A DNA stretch of 17,116 nucleotides from Parachlamydiaceae bacterium (GCA_013698165.1 JACCVN010000616.1:1-17116); one strand, 5' to 3'; positions 1-8,155 are shown, numbered from the stretch's first letter. Notes: a model not told the origin generated them from the sequence alone. A program made the numbers and translations.

Positions 1-261
1 GCGCATTGTTTCAGGAGTATATTCTTTAGGGAGATGGGTCAACATATCTATGACAATATCAGGGCGGATATTTCCTACTACAGACGTGACAGCATCATTA
101 TCAAGAATGTTCAGGATCAGAGGTCTGGCACCTTTGCCTGCGATAATGATAGCCTTTTCCTTGGACTGAGTGATTCCATATACCTCATGGCCATCATGGA
201 TGAGCAAATCGATCAAGGGTTGGCCGATAGCTCCGGAGGCGCCTGCAATAAGTATTCTCAT
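1..261 (-). CDS. NAD(P)-binding epimerase/dehydrogenase-like protein, N-terminal part (runs off left edge)
   Basis: Reading the minus strand from an ATG at 261 gives 87 codons without a stop up to the window edge, so only the N-terminus is present. It opens MRILIAGASGAIGQPLIDLL, a beta-strand followed by the GxxGxxG dinucleotide-binding loop (GASGAIG, residues 7-13) of extended short-chain dehydrogenases, NAD-dependent epimerases and NmrA-like proteins. Further on, residues 65-75 (IRPDIVIDMLT) fit the fourth strand, where these families read about 'PDvViHla'. The plus-strand ORF at 34-267 is its antisense shadow. It is transcribed divergently from the ankyrin gene across the palindromic repeat. 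Substrate and exact family cannot be told from this fragment; a sugar-nucleotide epimerase, a reductase or an NmrA-type regulator are all possible. The Rossmann assignment is firm, the function is not. Confidence 0.8.
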   Translation of the reverse strand, partial: MRILIAGASGAIGQPLIDLLIHDGHEVYGITQSKEKAIIIAGKGARPLILNILDNDAVTSVVGNIRPDIVIDMLTHLPKEYTPETMR

Positions 262-312
262 GCATGATCCAATGTAAAAGTGTAAAGGTATAGACTATTG
301 ATAATGAATAAG

Positions 313-326
313 TTGATTCAAATCAA
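313..326. promoter_or_regulatory. Small inverted repeat upstream of the epimerase-like gene
   Basis: TTGATT-CA-AATCAA, two perfect 6-base arms with a 2-base centre, lies about 52 bases upstream of the minus-strand start at 261. The position would suit an operator or part of a promoter, but arms this short in AT-rich DNA can arise by chance. Confidence 0.2.
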
Positions 327-430
327 GCCTGTTGCTAACTCTTGTTTTGACTCCTGCTGCAAGGCGCAGCTACATGCTGCATTTCGGGAAAATTTGGTTT
401 AGTGGATTGGCAGGTTTTGACATATTCAAC

Positions 431-506
431 TATATTACGCAACATTGCTGAATCTGAGAATTTAGGCAACGCCAAAGCCTCGGGAGAGCTCATTTAAAAG
501 GCCCTG
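431..506 (-). repeat. Repeat unit, copy A (left arm of the palindrome)
   Basis: On the minus strand this unit reads CCTTTTAAATGAGCTC, then GAGGCTTTGG, then AAATTCTCAGATTCAG, like copies B and C. On that strand TTCTCA (456-461 by position) is followed after 17 bases by TAATAT (432-437). This is a possible promoter pointing left toward the epimerase-like gene at 261. Confidence 0.75.
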
Positions 507-894
507 TATTTCGGTGCTTACTCACCCCCTTCGGGACTTAATGAATAATTTATTTTGTACCCACAGCTCGCCCTGGGGCTACACTATGAGCTTTTTAGCC
601 TCATTCGGGGCTTTCCTAAAGTTGTTGATTTGAGGTGTAAAGTTCAGCCATTTAAACTGTCAAATTTTATTCATCAAACTATGTGGATGTTGCCAGAATG
701 TGCTAATTATATTGCATTATGCCTCGAATGGGGCTAATTGTGTAGAGCCCATAGTGTAGTCCCGCTAGGGGCAAACTATGGGTGTGAAATATTTGAATAT
801 AAGTCCCGAAGGGGCAGCTTGTGAAGCGTAATGCAGGGCCTTTTAAATGAGCTCACTCGCGAGGCTTTGGTGTTGCCCAAATTCTCAGATTCAG
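448..894. repeat. Imperfect palindromic (fold-back) element of about 450 bp with nested inverted repeats
   Basis: Six pairs of segments match as inverted repeats in nested order: 448-463 with 879-894 (16 of 16), 465-482 with 860-877 (17 of 18), 486-506 with 834-854 (21 of 21), 526-540 with 800-814 (15 of 15), 581-592 with 746-757 (11 of 12) and 595-611 with 721-737 (15 of 17). Weaker similarity extends outward to about 431 and 909. The centre, 612-720, is not palindromic. Single-stranded, the whole could fold into one long stem with side hairpins such as CCCCTTCGGG. No transposase is encoded in the window. By layout it could be a non-autonomous fold-back or REP-type element mobilised in trans; that is inference. 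A 60-codon ORF at 555-737 lies inside it and is probably not a gene. Confidence 0.85.
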
Positions 895-909
895 TTATGT
901 CGAGTATAC
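834..909 (+). repeat. Repeat unit, copy B (right arm of the palindrome)
   Basis: Plus-strand copy of the unit. The 70 bases 839-908 align with 10851-10920 over their full length, with only small shifts. It ends with TTCTCA (882-887), a 17-base spacer and TATACA (905-910), followed 47 bases later by the ankyrin gene start. It may supply that gene's promoter. Confidence 0.8.
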
Positions 910-956
910 ACCAATAGTTTTCTAGGTTATTGATTAGTCGGTAAAAGAAGGGATAG

Positions 957-3900
957 ATGGAAAATCATCATGTTAGTGAACAGGCAAAGCAAAAGCGACT
1001 ACAGCTGGTAGAGCAATGGAATGATCGCCAAATATATGATTGTACTCAATTGGCTGCAGAATTAATTTTCATCTACAAGACTGTTGAGAAGGATCTTAGC
1101 AAAGATAATGTAAGCGTTGGCAAGACACTATTTTTTTGGGATGTCCTGGAGAGAGATTTTCTTTATTGCCTTTCACAAGAAGATGAGAAGATTTATCGGA
1201 CCTTAAATATTTTGGCTGATGGAAGGCTGCATTATAATGGCTTTTTTTTTGATTCACCTCAAAAGTTTCTCGATTCGTTGACTGAAGAAAGGCATCTGAT
1301 TCATAAACGGATAGCGCTTCTACCTGGTAAAGGTTTGGAGCAGGTTATACATGGCGGAATTAATCCTGATTTCGTTTTTGAGTATCCTCCCGATTACCCA
1401 CCCTTGCTTCTAGAATATGCTTTGGCGAATGAAGATTATGCGACTGTGCAACAAATTTTGGAAAATCCTTCGATAAATGTTCCCGATCTGGTAAATAAAA
1501 TTCCTCGAAAAACCCATTTATTAAAGTGTGCAATTGAGGCTGCTATTGTTGGAAAGAAATTCAATTTTTTGAAATTTCTTATAGAGAAATATGCCATTTT
1601 AGACCCTGCAAATGGTAATTTTCTTGATCCAATAAGGACAGTTATCTTATCGGGTCAGAGGGCCTTTTTTTTGGATTTGCTGGCAGAGTACCCTTCCAAT
1701 CAAGTTTCTCGAGTTTACAGTTATTCAATTGCAATGGCTGTTGAAACTGCATCCACTGAATTTTTGATGTGGATGTTGGAGCATATGAATGAAGATGTTG
1801 TCTTTGATATAGAAGATGCGAACAAATTAAGTTTTCTTTCAAATCTGTATCGAAAATCTGGGCATCGAAATTTTGAAAATATTTCTAAAAAATTGAATGT
1901 CGAGGTCTCCTGGCGTTCTTTGATGGGGGAACTCGTTAAATATCCAGGTGATCCAGAAGACTATTTAAGTCAGTTTCACATCGATGGCGGGAGAATAGAA
2001 GATTTAGATCGCACATTGGAGATCGACATATTGTTACGTGCTATTGAAGCAAAGGAGACTTTCAGTGCAATCAAAAGGTTTATAGACCTTTATCCCTCAT
2101 TAACAGTTATTTTTGAGGAAGCATTGCTACAATTGATGCAAGATCAGAAAGCCACAGGTTTTTTAATCGATCTTGGGGCAAAGCCATCAATCAATCATTT
2201 TGAAAAGTTGCTGCATGTTTCAATACTTGGCCCTGAGCGATTGCAACGATTTATGCAGCTTCTCTCAGGAATTAACAATATTGATGATGCAATACAAACT
2301 TTAGGTATTGCATCAGCTTTTGGAACTGATGCTTTGGCAGCCGTATTAGATAAATTTCCTGAACTATCTCAGAATCGTGAATTTCTTTTAAGCCAACTGC
2401 AGCATACCTGGAAAGGGGCGGTGATTGCAGGGGCCCAATTAACTTCAGAATTATTGACTGTAAAGATAGGGGACGCAACATCGAAATTTACCTATAAACC
2501 TAATCAGGAAACAAAAGCCTTAGTCGAGAAGTTTTCAGCCACTTCAAAAGTGGGGATTGGAATTACAATGGAAATCCTGATTGATATTTTGGCTGTTGCA
2601 GGTCAGGTCGAAAAAATTCAAGAAATTTTACTTCAAAAAACTGAATTTATTTATGAGTTTTGGTGGCGTATCCTTTTCGCGTTTCAAATCAATGTAGATG
2701 TCGAAGCATGGACCCCTTTAGCAAAAGCAACATTTTCTTTGCTTGATGAGAAAAAGCGTGAAAGGCTTCTTTTCTTTTCTTTTCGGTACTTTAATCAAAC
2801 TTTGGCTTACCTCTGGATGTCATCTTGCCCAAATCTTTCCTCTACACAAGTGATTGATTGTTTTAAAATCGGCTTCCCTTCCGGTGATCCAGCTGTGGTG
2901 GATGTTTTGGCAAAGTTAGATCATCTAAATGTTTATGGTGAGTTTAGAAATACATTATTGCATCTTGCCGTTGAAGAGAACGTTTGTCCTATGATTTCTA
3001 GGTTATTGGAAAAGGGGGTAAACCCGGAAATAGGGAATATTTTAGGAACTAAACCTTTTGATATCGCATTAAAGAATGGACGAATCACTGCTTGCCGCAT
3101 TATTAGTGGATTGAACGGGTTAGATCAAATTGCCGAAAAGTGGGCATCTTTAGAGGCAGCAGAAATCAAAAAAGTGCTTATTTTAGCTTTTTTGAATTCT
3201 CAGAGTTTGGATGTTTTATATGTTTTATCAAAAATGCGAACCCTGGAGCATCAACCCATTTTGAAGGAAATTTTTGATGATATTGAGCATTTTATACGCT
3301 ATCCAGGCTCATTAATTGTGCGATATCCTAGGCCTTATGAGCAATTTGAAGTTTTTCAAGGTTATAATACGGGTCAGTCGACATATGAAGAACTTCAATA
3401 TTCATGGGGAAACCGCTGCGAGGAGCTGTACCAAGGGAGTTATGGGGAGTATAAGAATAATGATAATAGCCTGTTTGAAACCTATAAGAAATTTGCCCAA
3501 CCCCGTTCACATTTAAAAGGTTATGAAATCTGGAGGATGGGGTATTTTAATCCAGGAACGGGCCTGGTCACTTTTTTCCATTGGCGATATTTTATATACT
3601 GGCATCTGGCTATAAAAATTTATAAAGAGCTGCTGGCTGACGCCACGAAGTTTGAAGCTTCTCTAAAATTAGTTGACAACGGCTATCAAGTGCTTTTCAG
3701 TCCTGTCGTAGGAAAGTCTATAGAGTTGACCAAAATTGAACTTAAAAAGCCTTTTAGTAACGAGATTTTTAGGGCTCGCATGGTCCATACATTTCCTGCG
3801 GAGATCAAACAAATACTTCCACATTTAGCGAAACTTTTTGATGAAATAAAAAACTATCCAAGAGAACATTCTGCAAAAGAACTGCCGTTAGACCTTAAAA

Positions 3901-4148
3901 GAAAGATCGCTTATTTTTTCTGGCTGGGTGTTCATACGACCATTACAGAAAGAGGCAATTCTCAATACATGCTTATGCTGCACCGCCTACTGTATAATCT
4001 GCATGGTTTTCAAACGGGTCCATGGAACCCACTTTATGTTCAGCCTGACTGTATTGCATTGTTGTTACCTTTTGATCGGTTCTTTGAGAAATACTATGAT
4101 GATCTTTTTGACTTTGCTCCATTTTCTATCGAATTGAATTTGTCCTAA
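957..4148 (+). CDS. Large ankyrin-repeat-like protein, 1063 aa, candidate host-interaction protein
   Basis: The start ATG is preceded by a good Shine-Dalgarno (AGAAGGGA, 946-953). I do not recognise the full-length protein. The clearest domain is a pair of ankyrin repeats at about residues 665-722, where NTLLHLAVEENVCPMISRLL and then GTKPFDIALKNGRITACRII follow the consensus TpLHlAa...vv.lLl. Degenerate helical pairs of the same style occur at about 147-246 (LLLEYALANEDYATVQQILE; IRTVILSGQRAFFLDLLAEY). The rest is probably helical, and the C-terminal third (about 780-1063), rich in Tyr, Phe and Trp, matches nothing I know. There is no signal peptide or clear membrane segment. Ankyrin proteins of amoeba-dwelling bacteria are often secreted effectors, so a type III effector is plausible but unproven. 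It sits between a palindromic repeat and the murG operon, which suggests an accessory insertion. Confidence 0.8.
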   Translation: MENHHVSEQAKQKRLQLVEQWNDRQIYDCTQLAAELIFIYKTVEKDLSKDNVSVGKTLFFWDVLERDFLYCLSQEDEKIYRTLNILADGRLHYNGFFFDSPQKFLDSLTEERHLIHKRIALLPGKGLEQVIHGGINPDFVFEYPPDYPPLLLEYALANEDYATVQQILENPSINVPDLVNKIPRKTHLLKCAIEAAIVGKKFNFLKFLIEKYAILDPANGNFLDPIRTVILSGQRAFFLDLLAEYPSNQVSRVYSYSIAMAVETASTEFLMWMLEHMNEDVVFDIEDANKLSFLSNLYRKSGHRNFENISKKLNVEVSWRSLMGELVKYPGDPEDYLSQFHIDGGRIEDLDRTLEIDILLRAIEAKETFSAIKRFIDLYPSLTVIFEEALLQLMQDQKATGFLIDLGAKPSINHFEKLLHVSILGPERLQRFMQLLSGINNIDDAIQTLGIASAFGTDALAAVLDKFPELSQNREFLLSQLQHTWKGAVIAGAQLTSELLTVKIGDATSKFTYKPNQETKALVEKFSATSKVGIGITMEILIDILAVAGQVEKIQEILLQKTEFIYEFWWRILFAFQINVDVEAWTPLAKATFSLLDEKKRERLLFFSFRYFNQTLAYLWMSSCPNLSSTQVIDCFKIGFPSGDPAVVDVLAKLDHLNVYGEFRNTLLHLAVEENVCPMISRLLEKGVNPEIGNILGTKPFDIALKNGRITACRIISGLNGLDQIAEKWASLEAAEIKKVLILAFLNSQSLDVLYVLSKMRTLEHQPILKEIFDDIEHFIRYPGSLIVRYPRPYEQFEVFQGYNTGQSTYEELQYSWGNRCEELYQGSYGEYKNNDNSLFETYKKFAQPRSHLKGYEIWRMGYFNPGTGLVTFFHWRYFIYWHLAIKIYKELLADATKFEASLKLVDNGYQVLFSPVVGKSIELTKIELKKPFSNEIFRARMVHTFPAEIKQILPHLAKLFDEIKNYPREHSAKELPLDLKRKIAYFFWLGVHTTITERGNSQYMLMLHRLLYNLHGFQTGPWNPLYVQPDCIALLLPFDRFFEKYYDDLFDFAPFSIELNLS

Positions 4149-4152
4149 AGTC

Positions 4153-4166
4153 GAGCCCGTGGGCTC
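4153..4166 (+). terminator. Short GC hairpin after the ankyrin gene, possible terminator
   Basis: GAGCCC-GT-GGGCTC, 6 perfect base pairs (5 with a 4-base loop), starts 5 bases after the stop codon at 4148. There is no proper T-run behind it (CTTGGTAGC), so if it terminates, it does so weakly. Confidence 0.35.
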
Positions 4167-4289
4167 TTGGTAGCAATCTTCATTTTAATTGAAAAGTGAA
4201 CAGAGGACATGACAAGCTTTAAGCCAGGCTACCTCCATAGGCATAAAACAAAAAGGCGAGCCAGAGTGAAAGGTTGTCATTTAATAACA

Positions 4290-4319
4290 TTGACTATGCA
4301 GAAAATACTATAGTATTCT
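4290..4319 (+). promoter_or_regulatory. Predicted murG-murC-ftsQ promoter with embedded palindrome
   Basis: TTGACT (4290-4295), an 18-base spacer and TATTCT (4314-4319) resemble a sigma70/sigma66 promoter. A start near 4326 would leave a leader of about 58 bases before the murG ATG at 4384. A perfect 14-base palindrome AATACTATAGTATT (4304-4317) fills the spacer and overlaps the -10. TTGTCA at 4274-4279 and TGACAA at 4319-4324 form a second inverted pair. TTGTGA is directly repeated 10 bases apart (4333 and 4343). Confidence 0.45.
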
Positions 4320-4383
4320 GACAACTCTATTATTGTGACATTTTGTGATTTTTTATAACCAACCAGCCACACCGCTATATTTT

Positions 4384-5499
4384 ATGTCGAAAAAGAAAAA
4401 AATTGTTATCGCTGCCGGTGGTTCAGGTGGTCATCTTTATCCTGCTATCGGCTTAGCTAAGCAGCTTCTTAGCAACAGGAAGGATCTTGAACTTCTATTT
4501 ATTGCTTCCGGATTAGAGACCAATCCGTTTTTTGATCAAAAACAATTCCCTTATCGTTCTATCTCTGCCGGGACTTTTAGAGGGTGGTCGATAGGTTCTG
4601 CCTTGGGGGCATGTAAGAATATTGCTTTTGGATATGTGCAGAGTCGTAAAATTCTGCAAGCTCATCAACCCGACCTAGTCATTGGTTTTGGAAGCTATCA
4701 TACTTTTCCTCTGCTTCTGGCAGCAAGTTCTAAAGGCTATCCCATTGCTCTTCATGAACAGAATAGCACGCCTGGGCGGGTGATCAGATATTTCTCCGAT
4801 AAAGCACTCGTTACGGGAGTCTATTTTTCGTCTGCTATACCCAAGCTTAAAGGGAAAAGTGTTCAGCTTGCGATGCCTTTACGAGAAGGTTACCAAAAAG
4901 GAAATGGTACCAAGGAACACGCTTATAGATATTTTAATATCGATCCCACAAAAGTAACAGTTTTAGTCTTTGGGGGATCTCAAGGAGCTCAATTCATTAA
5001 TCGAATCGTCTCAGAAACTTTAGTGCGATTACAAAATGAAAAGATGCAATTTCAGGTACTGCACTTTACCGGAAACTTAGCCGATCCGAGGGAACTACAA
5101 GAACTTTATGCACACCATGGTATCCACGCGGTTGTTAAAAAATATGAAGAATGCATGGAGCTAGCTTGGCAGGTTTCTGATTTTTGTATTACTCGTTCAG
5201 GGGCAGGCACCATTGCAGAACAGCTGGAATTCGAGGTTCCTGGAATTCTCATTCCCTATCCGCATTCTGCCGATGGGCATCAGGATAGCAATGCTGATTT
5301 TTTTGTGAATGTTGCCGGGGGAGGTTGGAAGTATTCTGAAAAAGAATTGAATGTGATTGTCTTGGAAGGAATTTGCCGGAAGCTTTTCGATAAAGCTTGT
5401 CCTTTACTAAAAGAAAAAAGTGCCAACCTTCTGAATTATCGGCAGCAGTCTTGCAAAAGGGAATTTGTTTCGATTATCAATGAAATACTGGAAAAATAA
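4384..5499 (+). CDS. murG: MurG, UDP-GlcNAc:undecaprenyl-pyrophosphoryl-MurNAc-pentapeptide GlcNAc transferase
   Basis: MurG adds GlcNAc to lipid I to make lipid II on the cytoplasmic face of the membrane, the last intracellular step of peptidoglycan synthesis. The protein opens MSKKKKIVIAAGGSGGHLYP: a first beta-strand and the glycine-rich loop GGSGGH (12-17), which matches the family's GGTGGH. Then come FGSYHTFPLLLAA, the HEQNSTPGRV acceptor-side motif, the second glycine loop VFGGSQGAQFIN, and CITRSGAGTIAEQLEFEVPGILIPYP with DGHQDSNADF, the donor-sugar signature of GT28 enzymes. I chose ATG 4384 (371 aa, normal length) over a GTG at 4345, which would add 13 residues and sits only about 20 bases from the predicted transcription start. 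Neither start has a clear Shine-Dalgarno. Its stop overlaps the murC start by one base. Confidence 0.96.
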   Translation: MSKKKKIVIAAGGSGGHLYPAIGLAKQLLSNRKDLELLFIASGLETNPFFDQKQFPYRSISAGTFRGWSIGSALGACKNIAFGYVQSRKILQAHQPDLVIGFGSYHTFPLLLAASSKGYPIALHEQNSTPGRVIRYFSDKALVTGVYFSSAIPKLKGKSVQLAMPLREGYQKGNGTKEHAYRYFNIDPTKVTVLVFGGSQGAQFINRIVSETLVRLQNEKMQFQVLHFTGNLADPRELQELYAHHGIHAVVKKYEECMELAWQVSDFCITRSGAGTIAEQLEFEVPGILIPYPHSADGHQDSNADFFVNVAGGGWKYSEKELNVIVLEGICRKLFDKACPLLKEKSANLLNYRQQSCKREFVSIINEILEK

Positions 5500-6875
5500 T
5501 GGATCATACGAAATATCATTTTATTGGCATTGGCGGCATTGGCATGAGTGGGCTTGCACGCGTGCTTTTACAGCGCAAACTAAAGGTTTCCGGCAGCGAT
5601 CTGACTGCCAGTCCAACACTAGAGAATCTTAAAGCTGCCGGAGCAACAGTTTCATTAGGTCATGATGTGGCCAATATTTCCTCTAAATGCAAGGTCGTCT
5701 ATACGACAGGGATTAAAGACGAAAACCCTGAATTACAAGCTGCTAAAAAAATGGGTTGTCAAGTGCTACATCGTTCCGACCTTCTGGTTGAATTGACTAT
5801 CGGTTATCAAACGATTGCCGTGGCAGGCATGCATGGCAAAACGACAACTTCAGCCTTGATGGTTTCAGTATTGCGAGAAGCTGGTGTAGACCCATCCTTC
5901 GCTGTAGGAGGGGTTTTAGGGGGGCTGAACGTTAATGCACAGCAGGGAGGTGGACCTCACTTTGTGATTGAAGCGTGTGAAAGCGATGGGACTTTTTTGA
6001 AATATCAACCTTCAGCTGCGATAATTACAAATATCGATTTTGAGCATATGGACTACTACAAGACTGAAGAGGCTCTTCTGCAGGCTTTCAGAGATTTTAT
6101 TGCAAAAGTGTCCTTGTCAGAGCATTTGTTTTGGTGCGGCGATGACAATCGGTTAAGAAACGTGGCTACAAAAGGGGTCACTTATGGTTTCTCTTCAGAT
6201 TGCGAATGGCAAATTACTAATTTAAGAAGTGTCGGTTGGCAAATTGTTTTTGATTTGTATTTTAAAGATCATTGCTTTGAAAATATTGTTTTGGCTGCCC
6301 TTGGAAAGCACAACGCGTTAAATGGAGCGGCAGTTTTCGGATTGGCGTTAAGCCTCGGAATACCTGAAGAGGCAATTCGTCAGGCGTTTTCTTCTTTTCA
6401 AGGAATCGTGCGGCGTTGTGAAGTGAAGGGGGAATGTGGAAATATACTGTGTGTTGATGATTATGCCCATCATCCCGTTGAGATTAAAACAACCCTTCAA
6501 GGGATTAAAGAAGCCATTGGAGATAGGCGACTCATAGTTGTATATCAGCCCCACCGATATTCACGCGCAAAGGATTGTTTAGGGATGTATTCGGAAATTT
6601 TTGATACCGCCGATGAATTAATTGTGACCAACATCTATGCTGCAGGGGAAAAACCATTTGCAGGAATAGACGATAAAACTGTTTTTGATGACATCAAGAG
6701 ATCAACTTTAGTGCCGATAAGCTTTATTCCTTATCCACAACTTATTGAAACATTGACAGGGCGTCTCCAAACTAACGATCTGCTATTAACACTCGGTGCA
6801 GGTAATATTACTTTGTTGGGAGAGCAGCTGCTTAAAGTTCTTGAAGATGCCTATGCTACTGCTAAGGAACTTTGA
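5499..6875 (+). CDS. murC: MurC, UDP-N-acetylmuramate--L-alanine ligase (stand-alone)
   Basis: MurC ligates L-alanine to UDP-MurNAc with ATP, the first amino acid of the stem peptide. Visible motifs are the N-terminal IGIGGIGMSGLARV (9-22) for UDP-MurNAc binding, the ATP P-loop MHGKTTT (111-117), IEACESDGTFLKY and ITNIDFEHMDYY in the central domain, and VDDYAHHPVE with YQPHRYSRAKD in the C-terminal Mur ligase domain (D320, H324, H325). At 458 aa it has the length of a plain MurC. In Chlamydiaceae MurC is fused to the D-Ala-D-Ala ligase Ddl (about 800 aa); here the gene stops after MurC and the next gene begins at once, so no ddl is present in the cluster. The ATG overlaps the murG stop (TAATG), pointing to translational coupling. 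Confidence 0.96.
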   Translation: MDHTKYHFIGIGGIGMSGLARVLLQRKLKVSGSDLTASPTLENLKAAGATVSLGHDVANISSKCKVVYTTGIKDENPELQAAKKMGCQVLHRSDLLVELTIGYQTIAVAGMHGKTTTSALMVSVLREAGVDPSFAVGGVLGGLNVNAQQGGGPHFVIEACESDGTFLKYQPSAAIITNIDFEHMDYYKTEEALLQAFRDFIAKVSLSEHLFWCGDDNRLRNVATKGVTYGFSSDCEWQITNLRSVGWQIVFDLYFKDHCFENIVLAALGKHNALNGAAVFGLALSLGIPEEAIRQAFSSFQGIVRRCEVKGECGNILCVDDYAHHPVEIKTTLQGIKEAIGDRRLIVVYQPHRYSRAKDCLGMYSEIFDTADELIVTNIYAAGEKPFAGIDDKTVFDDIKRSTLVPISFIPYPQLIETLTGRLQTNDLLLTLGAGNITLLGEQLLKVLEDAYATAKEL

Positions 6876-7732
6876 TGCCCCCACAGAATTCTCATAAGAT
6901 CTCCTGGAATAAAGCTATTGTTAGGATTTTAGTTTCAGTCTTGCTGCTCTCTGGAGCTGCCTCAGCGGCAACATTCTTTTTTTTTCGTTTTCGCGAAGGG
7001 CGTGCAAATGATAGCCGCTATGATATCGTGGCAGTGGTTCAGTCATGCCATCAAAATGAAGGTTTAAAAACATCACTTTTAGTCGAACTTTTACAGTTAT
7101 CGGTGGATCAACCTGCAAATTTATATCGTTTTGATGTGAATGACGCCCGGCAAAAGCTATTTGAATGTCCAATCATTCAAATGGCTGAAATACAAAAAAT
7201 TATGCCGGGAACCCTCTATATCGAATACTCATATCGCAAGCCTGTTGCATATATTAGCGATTACAGCAATACCGCTGTCGATGATCAAGGTGTCCTGATT
7301 CCATTTAAGCCCTATTATACCCCAAAAAACATCCCTGAATTAATTATAGGATTTGAAAACAATCCCTCACACCTCGTCTGGGGTACTGAATTGAGAGGTG
7401 CAAAGTCTTACTTGGCATTTTCATTGCTAAAAGTCTTCAATGAACATTTTGCTATTGAAGGTTGCACAGTTCGTTGTATAGATATCTCTAAAGCTTTTGA
7501 AACTAGTTGCGGCCAAAGAGAGATTGTTATTTCGTTAGATGAACGTTTGAAGCCTCCTGGGCGAAGAATACTTAGGCTGACAGTGGAACATTACCCCCAG
7601 CAGCTTGCAAATTATTTAGCATTGCGTCCATTGTTAAATGAGGAATTCGTTAATGAAGAAGCCTCTTCATTGTCAAATCTAGTCGTGGATATGCGAATTC
7701 CAAAACTTGCATATATCAATCGTGTGCGTTAG
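6875..7732 (+). CDS. ftsQ: FtsQ-like division protein with POTRA domain
   Basis: A bitopic divisome protein that, in other bacteria, links FtsB/FtsL to the septal peptidoglycan machinery. The sequence shows a short basic cytoplasmic N-terminus and one membrane helix at about 15-38 (ILVSVLLLSGAASAATFFFF). A POTRA-like region follows with NLYRFDVNDARQKLFECPII and the FtsQ hallmark MPGTLYIEYSYRKPVAYI, then DDQGVLIPF, equivalent to the 'viD.dG.vf' stretch of FtsQ. About 285 aa is normal. The ATG at 6875 overlaps the murC stop (TGATG) and has AAGGA at 6865-6869; a TTG at 6872 is less likely. The position after murG-murC is the classical dcw place of ftsQ. A homologue in C. trachomatis (CT764, as I recall) has been proposed as FtsQ, which fits this sequence. 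Confidence 0.82.
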   Translation: MPPQNSHKISWNKAIVRILVSVLLLSGAASAATFFFFRFREGRANDSRYDIVAVVQSCHQNEGLKTSLLVELLQLSVDQPANLYRFDVNDARQKLFECPIIQMAEIQKIMPGTLYIEYSYRKPVAYISDYSNTAVDDQGVLIPFKPYYTPKNIPELIIGFENNPSHLVWGTELRGAKSYLAFSLLKVFNEHFAIEGCTVRCIDISKAFETSCGQREIVISLDERLKPPGRRILRLTVEHYPQQLANYLALRPLLNEEFVNEEASSLSNLVVDMRIPKLAYINRVR

Positions 7733-7764
7733 ATTTTTTAACATGATAAACAAGAGGTTAAATA

Positions 7765-8103
7765 ATGACAAATTTCCTTGAAATTCATTGGACTAGTGGT
7801 TCTCTTGATGAGGCTAGAAAGATCTCGCGTTTTCTCATTCAGGAACGTTATGTCGCTTGTGCTCAGATAGTTCCATGGATTGAATCGATATACATGTGGA
7901 ATAATCAATTGGAAACAGCGCAAGAAAGTAAAATTATTTTAAAAGCCCCTGCAAGTAATTTCGAAAAAATTAAAGAAGTGATCCTATCAAATAGTAGTTA
8001 TCAAGTACCGGAAATCACCTTTAATAAAATTGAAGGTGGAGCGAAGGAGTATCTTGACTGGATGGCTGAAAGCACCCCAGCGGATATTTCTACCACTTCT
8101 TAA
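7765..8103 (+). CDS. cutA: CutA1 family divalent-cation tolerance protein
   Basis: A 112-aa protein of the length and pattern of CutA1, a small ferredoxin-like trimer: an N-terminal strand then DEARKISRFLIQERYVACAQ (the 'A..ia..Ll...laACvn' helix), VPWIESIYMWNNQLETAQES (the conserved 'i.S.Y.WegkiE...E' strand), IILKAPASNFEKIKEVILS, and YQVPEITFNKIEGGAKEYLDWM (the 'YevPei...pi..g...Yl.Wi' end). CutA was linked to copper tolerance in E. coli, but its real biochemical role is unsettled. A Shine-Dalgarno AGAGG precedes the ATG by about 9 bases. The gap to the ftsQ-like gene is only 32 bases, so it may be the last gene of the murG transcript. Confidence 0.92.
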   Translation: MTNFLEIHWTSGSLDEARKISRFLIQERYVACAQIVPWIESIYMWNNQLETAQESKIILKAPASNFEKIKEVILSNSSYQVPEITFNKIEGGAKEYLDWMAESTPADISTTS

Positions 8104-8155
8104 TAAAAAGTGATTGAATTAAAAATCAGGCGCATGTTATCAAGAGACCTTAAAA

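Noticed and set aside
34..267. Plus-strand ORF of 77 codons at the left end
   Set aside because: It is antisense to the minus-strand frame that carries a clear GxxGxxG Rossmann N-terminus.
555..737. 60-codon ORF inside the palindromic element
   Set aside because: It lies mostly in inverted-repeat sequence, has no Shine-Dalgarno, and starts with a non-ATG codon; more likely a by-product of the repeat.
4345..4383. Upstream GTG start for murG adding 13 residues
   Set aside because: The added residues do not look like a MurG N-terminus, no Shine-Dalgarno is present, and it is too close to the predicted transcription start.
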